Part shown: positions 9,048 through 20,676 of the stretch, in pieces
Numbering within the stretch: position 1 is the stretch's first letter
Layout of the letters: each line of letters opens with the position of its first letter
Assembly: GCA_965217265.1 (NCBI GenBank)
Contig: CBDCHP010000018.1
Span: 682,001 to 746,000 of the forward strand
Source of the DNA: JAGRGG01 sp965217265
Lineage (GTDB): Bacteria > Pseudomonadota > Alphaproteobacteria > Geminicoccales > Geminicoccaceae
Direction: 5' to 3'
DNA length: 64,000 nt
Notes under the pieces: generated by a model
Databases searched by the model: none
The model's input: only the letters and a program-made list of their open reading frames with translations
Told to the model about the DNA's origin: nothing
Program-made: the position numbers and the translations under genes

Positions 9048-11225
9048 ATGGCAAAGATCGTTGTCATCGACGATCGGGTGACGAATCGCAACATCTTGAC
9101 GCGGCTCGCCCTCTCGGTCGAGGAAGGATTGCAGGTGCAGGCGTTCGCCAGCCCGCTCGACGCGCTCACCCGTCTGCAGGGCGACAACCCGCCCGATCTC
9201 ATCGTCACCGACTATAACATGCCGGAGATGGACGGTGCCACGTTCATCGAGACCCTGCGCGCGAAGCGCGGCTTCGGCGACGTGCCGATCGTCGTCATCA
9301 CCGTCTACGAGGACCGTGAGTTCTGCTACAAGGCGCTGGAGGCGGGCGCCACCGATTTCCTCTTGAGCCCGGTCGACCACGTCGAGTTTCGCGCCCGCGC
9401 ACGCAACCTGCTCACGATGCGTCGGCAGCAAGTCCTCTTGCAGCAGCGGGCGCAGGATCTGGAACGCGCACTCGTCAACCAGCGTCCCCCCGCGCTCGAC
9501 ACCGGCGGTGCCGCGATGCAGGCCTTCATCGACCTGCTGCCGGCCGCGGTCAGCGCCGTCGACCGTTTCGGGCGCTACGCCCTGGTCAACCGGACGCACG
9601 AGCGCCTGTTCGCCCGGCCGCGCGAGCGGACGCTCGGGCGGACGATGGCCGAGACGCTCGGCGAGGACTACGCCACCCGTCACGTCGTCTTGAACGAGAA
9701 GATCTGGCAAAACGGTGCCGCGGGCGCGACGGGCCCCAAGTCCGAGACGGTGCAGGCGAACGGCACCGAGCGCGAATTGATCACGTTCAAAGCGCCCTTG
9801 ACCGACGCGACCGGCGAGGTCGAGAATATCCTGACGCTGAGCATGGACGTCGGCGACCTGCGCCAGCGCGGCGCGCTCGGCGGAGTCCCCTTCCTGCACG
9901 ACGCGCTCACCGGCCTTCCCGGCTTCGAGACCTTTCGCGACCGCCTGGAGCAGGAACTCACCCGCGCCCGGCGCCAGAGCGAGATGCTCAGCGTCCTCAT
10001 CCTCGATCTGGACCGCTTCAAGGGCATCAACGAGGCGTTCGGCGAGGCGTTCGGCGACGAACTCCTGCGCGCGATCGCCTCGCGCATGACGACGCGCCTG
10101 CGCGAGACCGACAACATCGCGAGGCTGAGGAGCGACGAGTTCGGCATCATCCAAGTCGGCGTGCGCCGACCGGACGACGCGGCCGAACTGGCGCGGCGCT
10201 TGAGCGAGGTCTTCGCCGAGCCGTTCTTGATCCAGGGCGAGGAGGTGCATTTGAGCGGCTCGACCGGGATCACCCTCTTTCCCGCCGACGGCCGCACGGC
10301 CGACAGTCTGATCAAGAACGCGGACCTCGCCATGTACCGGGCCAAGGCTTCGGGCCGCGACGCGTACCGCTTCTTCGCCGCCGAGATGAACTTGGCCGCG
10401 CGCCGGGCGGTCACCTTGGAGCGCGAGTTGCGCCAGGCGCTCGCCGCGGATCAGTTCCTCGTCTACTACCAGCCGCAGCTCGACCTCGGCTCCGGCCGCC
10501 TCGTCGGCATGGAGGCGCTCGTGCGCTGGAACCACCCGCACCGCGGCATCGTGCGCCCCGGCGAGTTCATCGGCCTCGCCGAGGACATCGGCCTCATCGC
10601 GCCCCTGACCGCCTGGGTCCTGCGCACCGCCTGCAACCAGTATCGCGTCTGGCGCGAGAAGGGCCTGCTCGGCTTGCAGCTCTCGGTCAATCTGAGCCCG
10701 GTGCAGTTCCGCGAGCGCGGCGTCGAACTGCTGGTCGAGCGCATCTTGAACGAGACCGGCGTGGCGCCGGGGGCGCTCGACGTCGAGCTGACCGAGAACG
10801 CCGTCATCGAGAACAGCCAGACGGCGTCGGCCTCGTTGCGCTACCTGAACAAGCTCGGTATCACGCTCTCGATCGACGATTTCGGCACCGGCTACTCGTC
10901 CTTGTCCTACATCAAGCGCCTGCCGGTGCAGCGCTTGAAGATCGACCAGAGCTTCGTGCGTCACTTGAACGAGAACAACAGCGACGACGTCATCGTCCGC
11001 GCCATCATCAACCTCGGCCAGAGCCTCGGCTTACGGGTGATCGCCGAGGGCGTCGAGACCGACGCGCAACTGCTGCGCCTGGAGGCCTTGGGCTGCGACG
11101 AGGTGCAAGGCCACTTCATCTGCCCGCCGATCAGCGCCGAGGAGTTCGAGGGCCGCCTCGCCTCGGGCGCGTTCGGCCTGCGCGACGGCTTCATCGAGGC
11201 GAGACCGAACCGTTCCACGGCCTGA
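9048..11225 (+). CDS. Response regulator with PAS, degenerate GGDEF and intact EAL domains (c-di-GMP phosphodiesterase)
   Basis: 725 residues. The receiver domain (1-125) has Asp8, Asp9, phospho-acceptor Asp55 and Thr85, but the usual lysine near 107 is serine (DFLLSPVD). A PAS-like region lies around 160-260. The GGDEF domain has RSDEF (about 360) in place of GGDEF, while an RETD inhibitory-site motif sits exactly five residues before it, so cyclase activity is unlikely but c-di-GMP binding is possible. The EAL domain is complete: MEALVRW (about 489), VNLSPVQF, ELTENAV, SIDDFGTGYSSLSY, and AEGVE. It ends seven bases before the hybrid kinase gene, a likely partner. Confidence 0.93.
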   Translation: MAKIVVIDDRVTNRNILTRLALSVEEGLQVQAFASPLDALTRLQGDNPPDLIVTDYNMPEMDGATFIETLRAKRGFGDVPIVVITVYEDREFCYKALEAGATDFLLSPVDHVEFRARARNLLTMRRQQVLLQQRAQDLERALVNQRPPALDTGGAAMQAFIDLLPAAVSAVDRFGRYALVNRTHERLFARPRERTLGRTMAETLGEDYATRHVVLNEKIWQNGAAGATGPKSETVQANGTERELITFKAPLTDATGEVENILTLSMDVGDLRQRGALGGVPFLHDALTGLPGFETFRDRLEQELTRARRQSEMLSVLILDLDRFKGINEAFGEAFGDELLRAIASRMTTRLRETDNIARLRSDEFGIIQVGVRRPDDAAELARRLSEVFAEPFLIQGEEVHLSGSTGITLFPADGRTADSLIKNADLAMYRAKASGRDAYRFFAAEMNLAARRAVTLERELRQALAADQFLVYYQPQLDLGSGRLVGMEALVRWNHPHRGIVRPGEFIGLAEDIGLIAPLTAWVLRTACNQYRVWREKGLLGLQLSVNLSPVQFRERGVELLVERILNETGVAPGALDVELTENAVIENSQTASASLRYLNKLGITLSIDDFGTGYSSLSYIKRLPVQRLKIDQSFVRHLNENNSDDVIVRAIINLGQSLGLRVIAEGVETDAQLLRLEALGCDEVQGHFICPPISAEEFEGRLASGAFGLRDGFIEARPNRSTA

Positions 11226-11232
11226 CGAACGC

Positions 11233-13728
<2,496 letters not shown>

Positions 13729-13764
13729 AATGCTTGCTTCCGCACCGCGAGGCCCTGCAAGCGT

Positions 13765-15732
13765 TCACTCGACCCGCATCGCAGCCGCCAAAATTCCCCG
13801 CAGGCGCGCCGCACCTTCGAGGCTCAAGTGGTCCTGGTCGCGGTAGAGGGCGACGCCGTCTTGGTAGGTCCGGCACGCCTCTGGGTCGCAGAACAGCCGA
13901 TCTGGCCGCAGGATCGTCAGCCTCGGGTCCGACGGCAGCGCGTCGATCGCGGCCAGGACCACGCGGTTGTGCGCCATGAACGCCGCGCGCGGCGCGGTGA
14001 GGCCGGCCGGATTGTCGCCGCGCCAGACGAGGCGGGCCAGGACGGCGGGCGTGTCGCTGCCGGTTTCGGGCACGGGGCCGAGGAGAACGACGCGCTTGCC
14101 GGCATCGAGGAGGGCTTTGATCGTTCGTTTGAGGGCCTGGGCGAACAGCGCCGCGCGCTCGGCCGCGTCCGGGGCCGGGCCGTTCCGCGGTGCCAAGGGC
14201 GGCGGCAGAAGCTCGTGCAGGGGCCCCGGCATCGGCGCCGTCGCGACGTAGTAGGGCCAACGGGCGGCGAGGATCACCGTGTTGATCGTCGGCGTCGAGG
14301 CCAAGTGTCCGAGGACGGCGTCGTTGTGCTTCAGGCAGCCAAAGCCCGCCTCGGCGCCCGGCCAGCGCAGGCCGACGAGCGGCGGGCAGGCAAGGTAGCC
14401 GTGAAAGGCGACGCCGCGGCCGATTCCGGCGGCGGCGGCGGCGACCGTCTGCAACAAGACGTCGGCGTGGCTGTCGCCCCACAAGGCGACGCTCGGCGCT
14501 ACCTCGGCGCCGAAGGTGCAGGCGTCCTTTGGCGCCACGACGGCGTCGGCACCGCCGAGGCAGCCGGGCCGGTCGGGGTTCATCGAGGTGCGAAAGGCGG
14601 CGACGCGCACCGCCTCTTCCGGCAGCCGCGCCGGCACGCCGTCGCGCACGTCCAAGGCGATGCCGAACGCCAACGCCACGGCGCTGCCGACGGCGGCGGC
14701 AGCGAACAGCGGCCGGCGGCCGAGGGCACCCTTGCGCCGAAACGGCCGTTCGACGAAGCGCCAGGACAGGACCGCGAGCGCGAACGACGCCGCCAGGGTC
14801 GCGCCGACGCCGAACGCCCCGGTCGTGCCCAGCCGGCCGAAGACCAGGACCGGCCAGTGCCACAAGTAGAGCGAGTAGGAGACGAGGCCGACGAAGACGA
14901 TCGGCCGGCAGAGCAAGAGGCGCGTCGCCAAGTCGCGGCCGTCGCCGCCGGCGTGGACGACGAGCGCGGTGCCGAGGCAAGGAAGGAGGGCGGCGGCACC
15001 CGGAAACGGCGTTGTCGCCGTGAAGGCGAAGACGGCGAGGAGGATCAGCCCGAGGCCGAGCGGTGCCATGAGGGGACGCAGGCGCCCCGGCGGGGGCGGC
15101 ACGGCGCCGAGCGCCAGGAGGGCGCCGCTCAACAATTCCCAGGCGCGAAACGGGGCGAGGTAGAAGGCGGCCTCGGGTGCCCGCGAGGTGGCAAGCAAGC
15201 AGGCCGCCAGCGAGACGAGCCACGCGACGGCGAGGACGGGCACGGTCCGGGTCCGCGCCCGGCGCATGAGCAGCCACAAGAGCGGCGGGAAGAAGATGTA
15301 GAACTGCTCCTCGACCGCGAGCGACCAGGTGTGCAAGAGCGGCTTGGTCTCGGCCGGGCCGGCGAAGTAGTCGGCATCGATGTAGAACAGGATGTTGGCG
15401 ACGAACAGGACGGCGGCGGCGAGGCTCTGGCCGTAATCCTTCAGTTCGTCCGGCAACAAGACGTACCAAGCGACGATCGAGGCCGCGGCGAGGACGACGA
15501 GAAGCGCCGGCCACAAGCGCCGCACGCGCCGCTCGTAAAAGCGCAGGAGCGAGAAGCGGCCCGCCTTGATCTCGCTGGTCAGGAGTGCCGTGATCAGGTA
15601 GCCCGAGATGACGAAGAAGACGTCGACCCCGACGTAGCCGCCGGTGAAGCCCGGCACGCGGGCGTGGAACAGGACGACGGCGACGACCGCGACCGCGCGC
15701 AGGCCGTCGATGTCCGGGCGGTAGGAGATCAT
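13765..15732 (-). CDS. OafA/YrhL-type membrane acyltransferase with C-terminal SGNH domain
   Basis: 655 residues from the ATG at 15732. Such proteins transfer acetyl groups onto surface polysaccharides. Residues 1-350 form an Acyltransferase_3 membrane domain with YRPDIDGLRAVAVVAVVLFH at the start (the RPDIDGLRA motif and the catalytic histidine in LFH), and FVISGYLIT. A SGNH hydrolase-like domain follows at about 400-655 (ALWGDSHADVLLQ, VILAARWPYY, DQDHLSLEGAARL with Asp and His of the triad). The frame extends seven codons upstream into repeat R2, so the repeat lies right against its 5' end. Nothing nearby shows its polysaccharide substrate. Confidence 0.93.
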   Translation of the reverse strand: MISYRPDIDGLRAVAVVAVVLFHARVPGFTGGYVGVDVFFVISGYLITALLTSEIKAGRFSLLRFYERRVRRLWPALLVVLAAASIVAWYVLLPDELKDYGQSLAAAVLFVANILFYIDADYFAGPAETKPLLHTWSLAVEEQFYIFFPPLLWLLMRRARTRTVPVLAVAWLVSLAACLLATSRAPEAAFYLAPFRAWELLSGALLALGAVPPPPGRLRPLMAPLGLGLILLAVFAFTATTPFPGAAALLPCLGTALVVHAGGDGRDLATRLLLCRPIVFVGLVSYSLYLWHWPVLVFGRLGTTGAFGVGATLAASFALAVLSWRFVERPFRRKGALGRRPLFAAAAVGSAVALAFGIALDVRDGVPARLPEEAVRVAAFRTSMNPDRPGCLGGADAVVAPKDACTFGAEVAPSVALWGDSHADVLLQTVAAAAAGIGRGVAFHGYLACPPLVGLRWPGAEAGFGCLKHNDAVLGHLASTPTINTVILAARWPYYVATAPMPGPLHELLPPPLAPRNGPAPDAAERAALFAQALKRTIKALLDAGKRVVLLGPVPETGSDTPAVLARLVWRGDNPAGLTAPRAAFMAHNRVVLAAIDALPSDPRLTILRPDRLFCDPEACRTYQDGVALYRDQDHLSLEGAARLRGILAAAMRVE

Positions 15733-15736
15733 GAAG

Positions 15737-15884
15737 GAACGCTTCGCGTGCACCGGGCGCGCGGCCTTTCTCTCTTCTTTTTTGCTACTTGTCGTCCGAG
15801 ATTGGCCCCAACTTCGAAGCCAGCCCCAGCCAAGGTTGCAAAAAAAAAGAAAAAAGACCGCGCGTCAGCGCACGCGAAGCGTTC
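15737..15884. repeat. Intergenic terminator-pair repeat, copy R2 (full length)
   Basis: Both arms are present: left GAACGCTTCGCGTGCACCGG with a T-tract, right an A-tract followed by CGCACGCGAAGCGTTC. Between them is the module TGCTACTTGTCGTCCGAGAT. It separates two minus-strand genes. The TGA stop of the beta-propeller gene lies at its right end, and the acyltransferase start lies five bases beyond the left end. Confidence 0.85.
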
Positions 15885-16875
15885 ATCCCCCCGCCTTCAC
15901 GGCGACACCCCAGGGGAACTGGCCGACCGGGATCGACTTCACCACCTTCTCGGCCTCGACGTCGATGACCGAGACGTCGTTCGAGACGCCGTTGGTGGTG
16001 TAGAGGGTCTTCTCGTCCGGGCCGAAGGCGAGTTGCCAGACGCGCTGGCCGACGAGGAGATAGTCCAGAACCTCGTAGGTCTGGGCGTCGACGACGGCGA
16101 CCCGGTTCGCCGGGCCGAGGGCAACGAAGGCGCGGCTGCGGTCTTTCGTGATGCGGACACCGACCGGCTGCACCGCCTCGGGCGGCACGCCGGCGACCTC
16201 GAAGGCGATCTTGTGCTTGATCTGCCGGGTCGCGTTGTCGATCACGCTCACCGTGCCGCCGATCTCGGCCGAGACCCAGACTTCGGCGTCGTCGGCGGTG
16301 AACTGGGCGAAACGCGGGCGCTGATCGACCAGGACGTTGTCGGTGATCTCCAGCGTCTTGGTGTCGATGAAGTGCGCCATATTGGTGGTCTCGGAGGTGT
16401 TGACGAGCGTCGTGCCGCTCATGCTCACCCCCATCCCCTCCGGCTCGACGCCGACCGGGATCTCGCTCACCACGCGCTCGGCCTCGACGTCGATCACCGT
16501 CACCATGTTGTCGTCCTCGTTGGCGATGTAGAGCAGGTCGCCCGTGGGCGAGAGGACGAGTAGTTCCGGATCGGGGCCCGACGGCAGTGTGCCGACGATC
16601 TCGCGGCTCTTCGTGTCCATCACCTGCAGCGTGTCGTCGTCGGAGGCGCAGATGTAGAGGCGCTTGCCGTCGGGGCTGAGCGTGATCCCGCGCGGGCGGT
16701 TGCCGACCGGGACCGTCTCGCTCACCTCATAGCTGTCGCCGTCGATGATGCTGATCGAGTTGCCCTTCTCGTTCGAGACGAAGATCTCGTCCGCCGCCGC
16801 CGAGGCGACGCCGACGAGGGTCAGGGCCGCACCCGCGAGCAGGGCCGCGCGCAACTGGGTCATGGGCGTTTTCAT
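15883..16875 (-). CDS. YVTN beta-propeller protein of the PQQ-alcohol-dehydrogenase-associated type
   Basis: 330 residues with a signal peptide (LRAALLAGAALTLVGVASAA), then about seven repeats of the form IDVEAEKVVKSIPVG or VIDGDSYEVSETVPVG plus P.G...SPDGK.LY. The repeat pattern and neighbour match the periplasmic propeller found with PQQ-dependent alcohol catabolism ABC systems. Its exact role is unknown; a scaffold or electron-carrier-related function is possible. The start is the ATG at 16875, which overlaps the stop of the upstream binding-protein gene by four bases (ATGA), so the two are translationally coupled. Its stop codon is inside repeat R2. Confidence 0.82.
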   Translation of the reverse strand: MKTPMTQLRAALLAGAALTLVGVASAAADEIFVSNEKGNSISIIDGDSYEVSETVPVGNRPRGITLSPDGKRLYICASDDDTLQVMDTKSREIVGTLPSGPDPELLVLSPTGDLLYIANEDDNMVTVIDVEAERVVSEIPVGVEPEGMGVSMSGTTLVNTSETTNMAHFIDTKTLEITDNVLVDQRPRFAQFTADDAEVWVSAEIGGTVSVIDNATRQIKHKIAFEVAGVPPEAVQPVGVRITKDRSRAFVALGPANRVAVVDAQTYEVLDYLLVGQRVWQLAFGPDEKTLYTTNGVSNDVSVIDVEAEKVVKSIPVGQFPWGVAVKAGG

Positions 16876-18095
16876 CCGTTCAGGTCGCATTGGCTCTCCG
16901 GCCGATCGAAGCCGAGCGTGTCGAGGAAGGTGGTCTGGTGCAAGAAGCCCTCCTGCGGCGAGACCGAGACCAGCATCCGCGGCGTCACGAGCAGGATCGG
17001 CTGGCGCAGTTGCTGGTTCCAGGCGCGGTAGGTCAGCGCCTGTCCCTTAAAGCCGCCGAGTTCGAAGGCGTCGCCCACGATGTAGCGGCGCAGTTCTTCG
17101 GGATCGTTGCTGCCGGTGCGCGTCACCGCCTCGCCGATCGTGCGCACCGCCAGCCAAGCGTTGTAGTCGGCGTCGTTCATCGCCCGCCCGGCCGCGGCCT
17201 CGAAGCGGCGCTGGATCTGCGTGCCGCCCCACTGCTCGTGCACCCGCGACCAGTTCCTCGGCACGAGGCCGACCGAGCCCACGACCGGCCGCGCCTCCCA
17301 GGTGTTGTAGGGCAGGTACTCGCCGAACGCGTCGGCCTCGTCGGCGATCAGGACGACGTCGTGCTCCGGCGCGTCCTGGGTGAAGACGGGGATCTGCCGC
17401 TGCACCTGGACGTGGCCGCTGTCGGTGCGCCTGGCACCGCCGGTGTCCTCGAAAGTGCGCCCCTCGACGATCTCAAGGCCGAACTTCATCGCCGCGCGGC
17501 GCATGGCGTCGGCGAGCAGCGCATCCTCTTCGTGCGAGCCTTGGATCAAGAACAGGCGGTTCCAGCGCTTCCAGTTCAAGAACTGCATCAGCGCGTCGGC
17601 GCGCATCGCGCGCGACGGCGCGGTGTGGAACACGGCCGGCGAGCAGGCCTCGGTGCGCAGCCGGTCGTCTTCGGCCGTGGCGTTGACGACGAAGGCACCC
17701 GTCGCCTCGGCGAGCGGTGCCACCTTGAGCAGGTCGTCGGCCGGCAGGTCGACGACGAACAGCCGCTCGCCGGCGTCGAGCGCCGCCTGGAACGCCGCCT
17801 CGACGTCGCCGTCCGGGGCGACGCTCCGCTCTTCGAGGCCGTAGTGCTGGCCCAAGAAGCCGCCGGTCGTGTTGTTGTCCTCGATAGCGAGCTTAGCGCC
17901 CGCGATCCCGGCGTCGGGGTAGTCCTGCTCGACGAGCGAGAGCGGCGGCAACCGGTCGGGCTTCTCCCGCGCGAACCACATCGTCGTCACGTCGAGCGGT
18001 TCCTGCTGCGCCAACGCGGCCACCGGCACGAGGACGAGCAGCAACAACCAAGCCCCGGCACGGGGCAGCAGCCCCCGCTTCGATCGGTTCGACAT
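16872..18095 (-). CDS. Periplasmic substrate-binding protein of a PQQ-ADH-associated ABC system
   Basis: 407 residues, with a signal peptide (GAWLLLLVLVPVAALAQ) and a branched-chain-amino-acid-type binding-protein fold: GIAGAKLAIEDNNTTGGFLG, AAFQAALDAGERLFVVDLPA, RLFLIQGSHEEDALLADAMR and DYNAWLAVRTIGEAVTRTG. This fold with an adjacent YVTN propeller is the signature of the ABC system linked to PQQ-dependent alcohol dehydrogenases. The usual ATPase and permease genes are not adjacent: the operon ends at the propeller. Start is the ATG at 18095; the frame is open further upstream but that part is the antisense of the next gene. Confidence 0.82.
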   Translation of the reverse strand: MSNRSKRGLLPRAGAWLLLLVLVPVAALAQQEPLDVTTMWFAREKPDRLPPLSLVEQDYPDAGIAGAKLAIEDNNTTGGFLGQHYGLEERSVAPDGDVEAAFQAALDAGERLFVVDLPADDLLKVAPLAEATGAFVVNATAEDDRLRTEACSPAVFHTAPSRAMRADALMQFLNWKRWNRLFLIQGSHEEDALLADAMRRAAMKFGLEIVEGRTFEDTGGARRTDSGHVQVQRQIPVFTQDAPEHDVVLIADEADAFGEYLPYNTWEARPVVGSVGLVPRNWSRVHEQWGGTQIQRRFEAAAGRAMNDADYNAWLAVRTIGEAVTRTGSNDPEELRRYIVGDAFELGGFKGQALTYRAWNQQLRQPILLVTPRMLVSVSPQEGFLHQTTFLDTLGFDRPESQCDLNG

Positions 18096-18105
18096 TGCTA
18101 TCGCA

Positions 18106-18531
18106 TCATTTGACGTTGAAGACCGCCTGCTGCGTCTCGCCGGTGGTGCCGGGGATGCGCAGGACGAAACGGCCCGGCCGGATCGGGATGAACGAGATCG
18201 TGGCCGTGCCCTCGTCGTCGAACTCCAGGCTGTCGACCCCGAGCGGCCGCACCTCGATGTCGTTGATGACGACCTCGTCGACCCACACGTTGCGAAAGAA
18301 CTCCACCCCGCCGATGGCGAGTTCGGCCGAGCCGTCGGCGTTAATGTCGATGCTGTAGTACTTGCCGGATTCCAGTTCGTAGGGCTGGTCGGCCAAAGGC
18401 TGGCCGGAGGCGAGCTTGATCGGCGGCAGGTCCTCGGCACCGCCGGTCAGCAGGCCCGCTTGGGCGAAAGTTTGAACGGGCAACGTCCCAAAGGCCACGA
18501 GGACAATGGCACCGATGAGGGTTTTGCGCAT
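18106..18531 (-). CDS. Secreted protein of unknown function, first gene of the PQQ-associated operon
   Basis: 141 residues: a signal peptide (LIGAIVLVAFGTLPVQTFAQ) and a small all-beta domain (SGKYYSIDINADGSAELAIG, ending RPGRFVLRIPGTTGETQQAV). The C-terminal half looks like a cupredoxin-like or immunoglobulin-like beta-sandwich, but no copper-binding His/Cys/Met set is visible. It ends ten bases before the binding-protein gene and so is the first gene of the three-gene unit. It may bind the transported substrate or stabilise the dehydrogenase (inference). Confidence 0.7.
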   Translation of the reverse strand: MRKTLIGAIVLVAFGTLPVQTFAQAGLLTGGAEDLPPIKLASGQPLADQPYELESGKYYSIDINADGSAELAIGGVEFFRNVWVDEVVINDIEVRPLGVDSLEFDDEGTATISFIPIRPGRFVLRIPGTTGETQQAVFNVK

Positions 18532-18640
18532 GAATTTCGACCTCCCTTGTCTCGATTGCCGTGAAGCAATGACAAATCGGCCTGGGCGTGGCAAGCCCTC
18601 CTCGCGACGGCAGACGTTGGGAAGCCTGCGCGAGAAACGG

Positions 18641-19177
18641 ATGGTGGTATTGCGACATAAACTCGCCCGCCGGGCGCTGCTGCTCGGGCTCCTCGTCGCC
18701 CCGTCCGCCGGCTGCGGCCTGCGCCCGCTCTTGATCGGCCCTAAGGGCGAGGTCGTGGCGCTCGAATTCGCGGCGATCACGATCGAGGCGCCCGATACCC
18801 CGCTCGGCTTTGCCCTGCGCGAGCACCTCTTAGAGGTCCTCAACGTCGCTTCTTACGACCAAGCGCCGCGCTACCGCCTGACGCTCGACGTCGAGCGGCG
18901 GCGCAAGGCGCTCGGCGTGCAGCTCGACGACACGGTGACGCGCTACGACCTGACGCTCGGCGTCTTCTACCGCCTCGACCCGATCGCCGCCGAGACCACC
19001 CCCGCCACCGCCCCCCTCTACCGCTCGGCCGTGCGCCGCACGGCGAGCTTCGACGTCCTGCGCGAGCCGTTCGCGACGCTGGTCGCCGAGCGCGACGCCG
19101 CGGACCGGGCCGCGCTCGAAGCCGCGCTTGAGATCCGCACCCGGCTCGCGCTCTACTTCGAGGAGGGCACGGCGTGA
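18641..19177 (+). CDS. lptE: LPS-assembly lipoprotein LptE
   Basis: 178 residues. LptE plugs the LptD barrel, which inserts lipopolysaccharide into the outer membrane. The N-terminus is a lipoprotein signal (LLLGLLVAPSAGCGLRPLL) with the lipidated cysteine in SAGC and the typical CGLRPL that follows. The rest is the LptE alpha/beta fold, with YRLTLDVERRRKALGVQLDD and TARYDL-like TRYDLTLGVFY. The assignment rests strongly on the conserved lptE-holA pairing. Start ATG at 18641, with AGAAACGG before it. Its stop overlaps the holA GTG start. Confidence 0.9.
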   Translation: MVVLRHKLARRALLLGLLVAPSAGCGLRPLLIGPKGEVVALEFAAITIEAPDTPLGFALREHLLEVLNVASYDQAPRYRLTLDVERRRKALGVQLDDTVTRYDLTLGVFYRLDPIAAETTPATAPLYRSAVRRTASFDVLREPFATLVAERDAADRAALEAALEIRTRLALYFEEGTA

Positions 19178-20223
19178 ACGTCAAGCCGGCCGCCGTCGAG
19201 GCGCTCCTCAACCGGCTCGACCCGCGCCTGGGCGTGCTGTTGTTCTACGGCACCGACCAGGGCCTGATCACCGAGCGGGTGCGGCGGACGCTGCGCGCCG
19301 TCGTCGACGACCCGAACGACCCGTTTCGCGTCACCGACGCCGACGCCGAGGCGCTGGCGTCCGCCCCCGGTCGCATCAATGAGGAGGCGCAGACGCCCTC
19401 GCTTCTCGGCGGGCGGCGCGTCGTCCGGGTGCGCCAAGCCGACGGGCTGGAGCCGCGCTTGGCGGCCTCCTTGCAAAAGGACCTGGAAGCCCTGCTCAAA
19501 GCGCCCGCGATCGAGGCGCTGGTCCTGATCGAGGCGGCCGACTTGAAGGCGACCGCCCCCTTGCGCCGGATGTGCGAGCGGGCCGACAACGCGGCGGCGC
19601 TGCCCTGCTACCGCGACGAGCGCAACCTCGCCGACGCCGTCCGCTCGGACCTGCGCGCGGCCGGCCTCACCGTCGAGCCCGCCGCGCTGCGCTACATCGA
19701 GACCCACCTCGGCGCCGACCGCGAATTGACCCGGCGCGAACTGGAGAAGCTCGCCCTCTACATGGCGAGCGCCGACCCGCCGACCGTCCGGCTCGCCGAC
19801 GTCGAGGCGGTGATCGGCGACGGCACCGCCTTGGAGATCGACGCCTTCGTCTGGGCGACGCTCGCCGGCCGCTTCCCGGCGGCGAAGCGGGCGCTCGCCC
19901 GGCTCCTGGCCGAGAAGACGGCGCCGGTGACGCTGACCCGCATCCTCGGCGGCACGCTGAACCGTCTCCTGCCGCTCGCGCTCAGGGTCGAGACCGGCAC
20001 GCCCGCGGCGGCCGCCGTCGACGCCGCCCGCCCGCCGGTGTTCTGGAAGCAAAAACCCGCCTGGGCGCAAGCGCTTGGGCAGTGGAAGGCGCCGGCCCTG
20101 ATGCGGGCCATCGCCGCCACCGCCGCGACCGAGCGCCGCCTGAAGCAGACGGGAATGCCCGACGCGCTGGTGCTGGAGCGGCTGGTGCTGGAGGTGTGCG
20201 GGATGATAAAGACGAGAAATTAA
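19174..20223 (+). CDS. holA: DNA polymerase III delta subunit
   Basis: 349 residues. Delta opens the beta sliding clamp within the clamp loader. Visible features are LLFYGTDQGLITERVRRTL at the N-terminus (the degenerate AAA+ P-loop region, normally YGDDxGL), LLGGRRVVRVRQAD, and LVLIEAADLKATAPLRRMCE, plus the C-terminal collar domain. The GTG start overlaps lptE by four bases. The C-terminus meets the AT-rich island: the stop codon at 20221-20223 overlaps the last codon of a minus-strand remnant. Confidence 0.95.
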   Translation: MNVKPAAVEALLNRLDPRLGVLLFYGTDQGLITERVRRTLRAVVDDPNDPFRVTDADAEALASAPGRINEEAQTPSLLGGRRVVRVRQADGLEPRLAASLQKDLEALLKAPAIEALVLIEAADLKATAPLRRMCERADNAAALPCYRDERNLADAVRSDLRAAGLTVEPAALRYIETHLGADRELTRRELEKLALYMASADPPTVRLADVEAVIGDGTALEIDAFVWATLAGRFPAAKRALARLLAEKTAPVTLTRILGGTLNRLLPLALRVETGTPAAAAVDAARPPVFWKQKPAWAQALGQWKAPALMRAIAATAATERRLKQTGMPDALVLERLVLEVCGMIKTRN

Positions 20224-20676
20224 TATAACCTGGAAGTATCTGCTACCATTCTATAATGAATCTGTGCCACGTCTAAAAAATTATTTGAAAAAGCTAATGT
20301 ATGCGTAATATTTCCATTACGATCTTCTTTTTCGAAGAAAACAGAATTACCATCAATATCTATGCACGTAGAACAAACAAATTTTTCTCCTTCTTTAGTA
20401 TAAAAACAATGATACAATGCTATCAGCTATTTTTTCTTTAGGAAATTTGAAGTTGATAGAGAAATCTTTATCAACGGCTGCTAGGGATTTAATCCAAAAA
20501 TGCATTAATTTGCAATTCTCCCAACCATCTAACTGCTCTGGCCACTCTTTATCCATATTGATGCGAACAATACTTAAATTGTCGGAGTTATCATATTCAC
20601 AAATTAGCAGATTTGGAATAAATACTATGTTTTCACGCTGTAGATCGACTCTCCAAAAACAGATACATAGAGATTT
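20220..20676 (-). pseudogene. AT-rich gene remnant, truncated by an IS element and frameshifted
   Basis: Minus-strand reading from the IS edge gives NIVFIPNLLICEYDNSDNLS and WPEQLDGWENCKLMHFWIKS, ending at a TAA at 20395-20397. In another frame from about 20417 down to 20220 a second stretch reads HCFYTKEGEKFVCSTCIDID and FFEKEDRNGNITHTLAFSNN. Both stretches look like real coding sequence and overlap by about 20 bases, so a single frameshift in one gene is likely. The family is unknown. Low GC against neighbours marks it as horizontally acquired. The 5' end is lost at the IS. Confidence 0.55.

Noticed and set aside
8904..10964. Very long minus-strand open frame (686 codons) opposite the EAL regulator, and similar ones opposite groEL, the BMP operon and others
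   Set aside because: They mirror the GC-rich codon pattern of the real gene on the other strand, show no domain, and are rich in Arg, Ala, Asp, Gln and His, as antisense shadows are.
13828..16563. Plus-strand 911-codon open frame across the acyltransferase and propeller genes
   Set aside because: It spans repeat R2 and two clear minus-strand genes, so it is a shadow.
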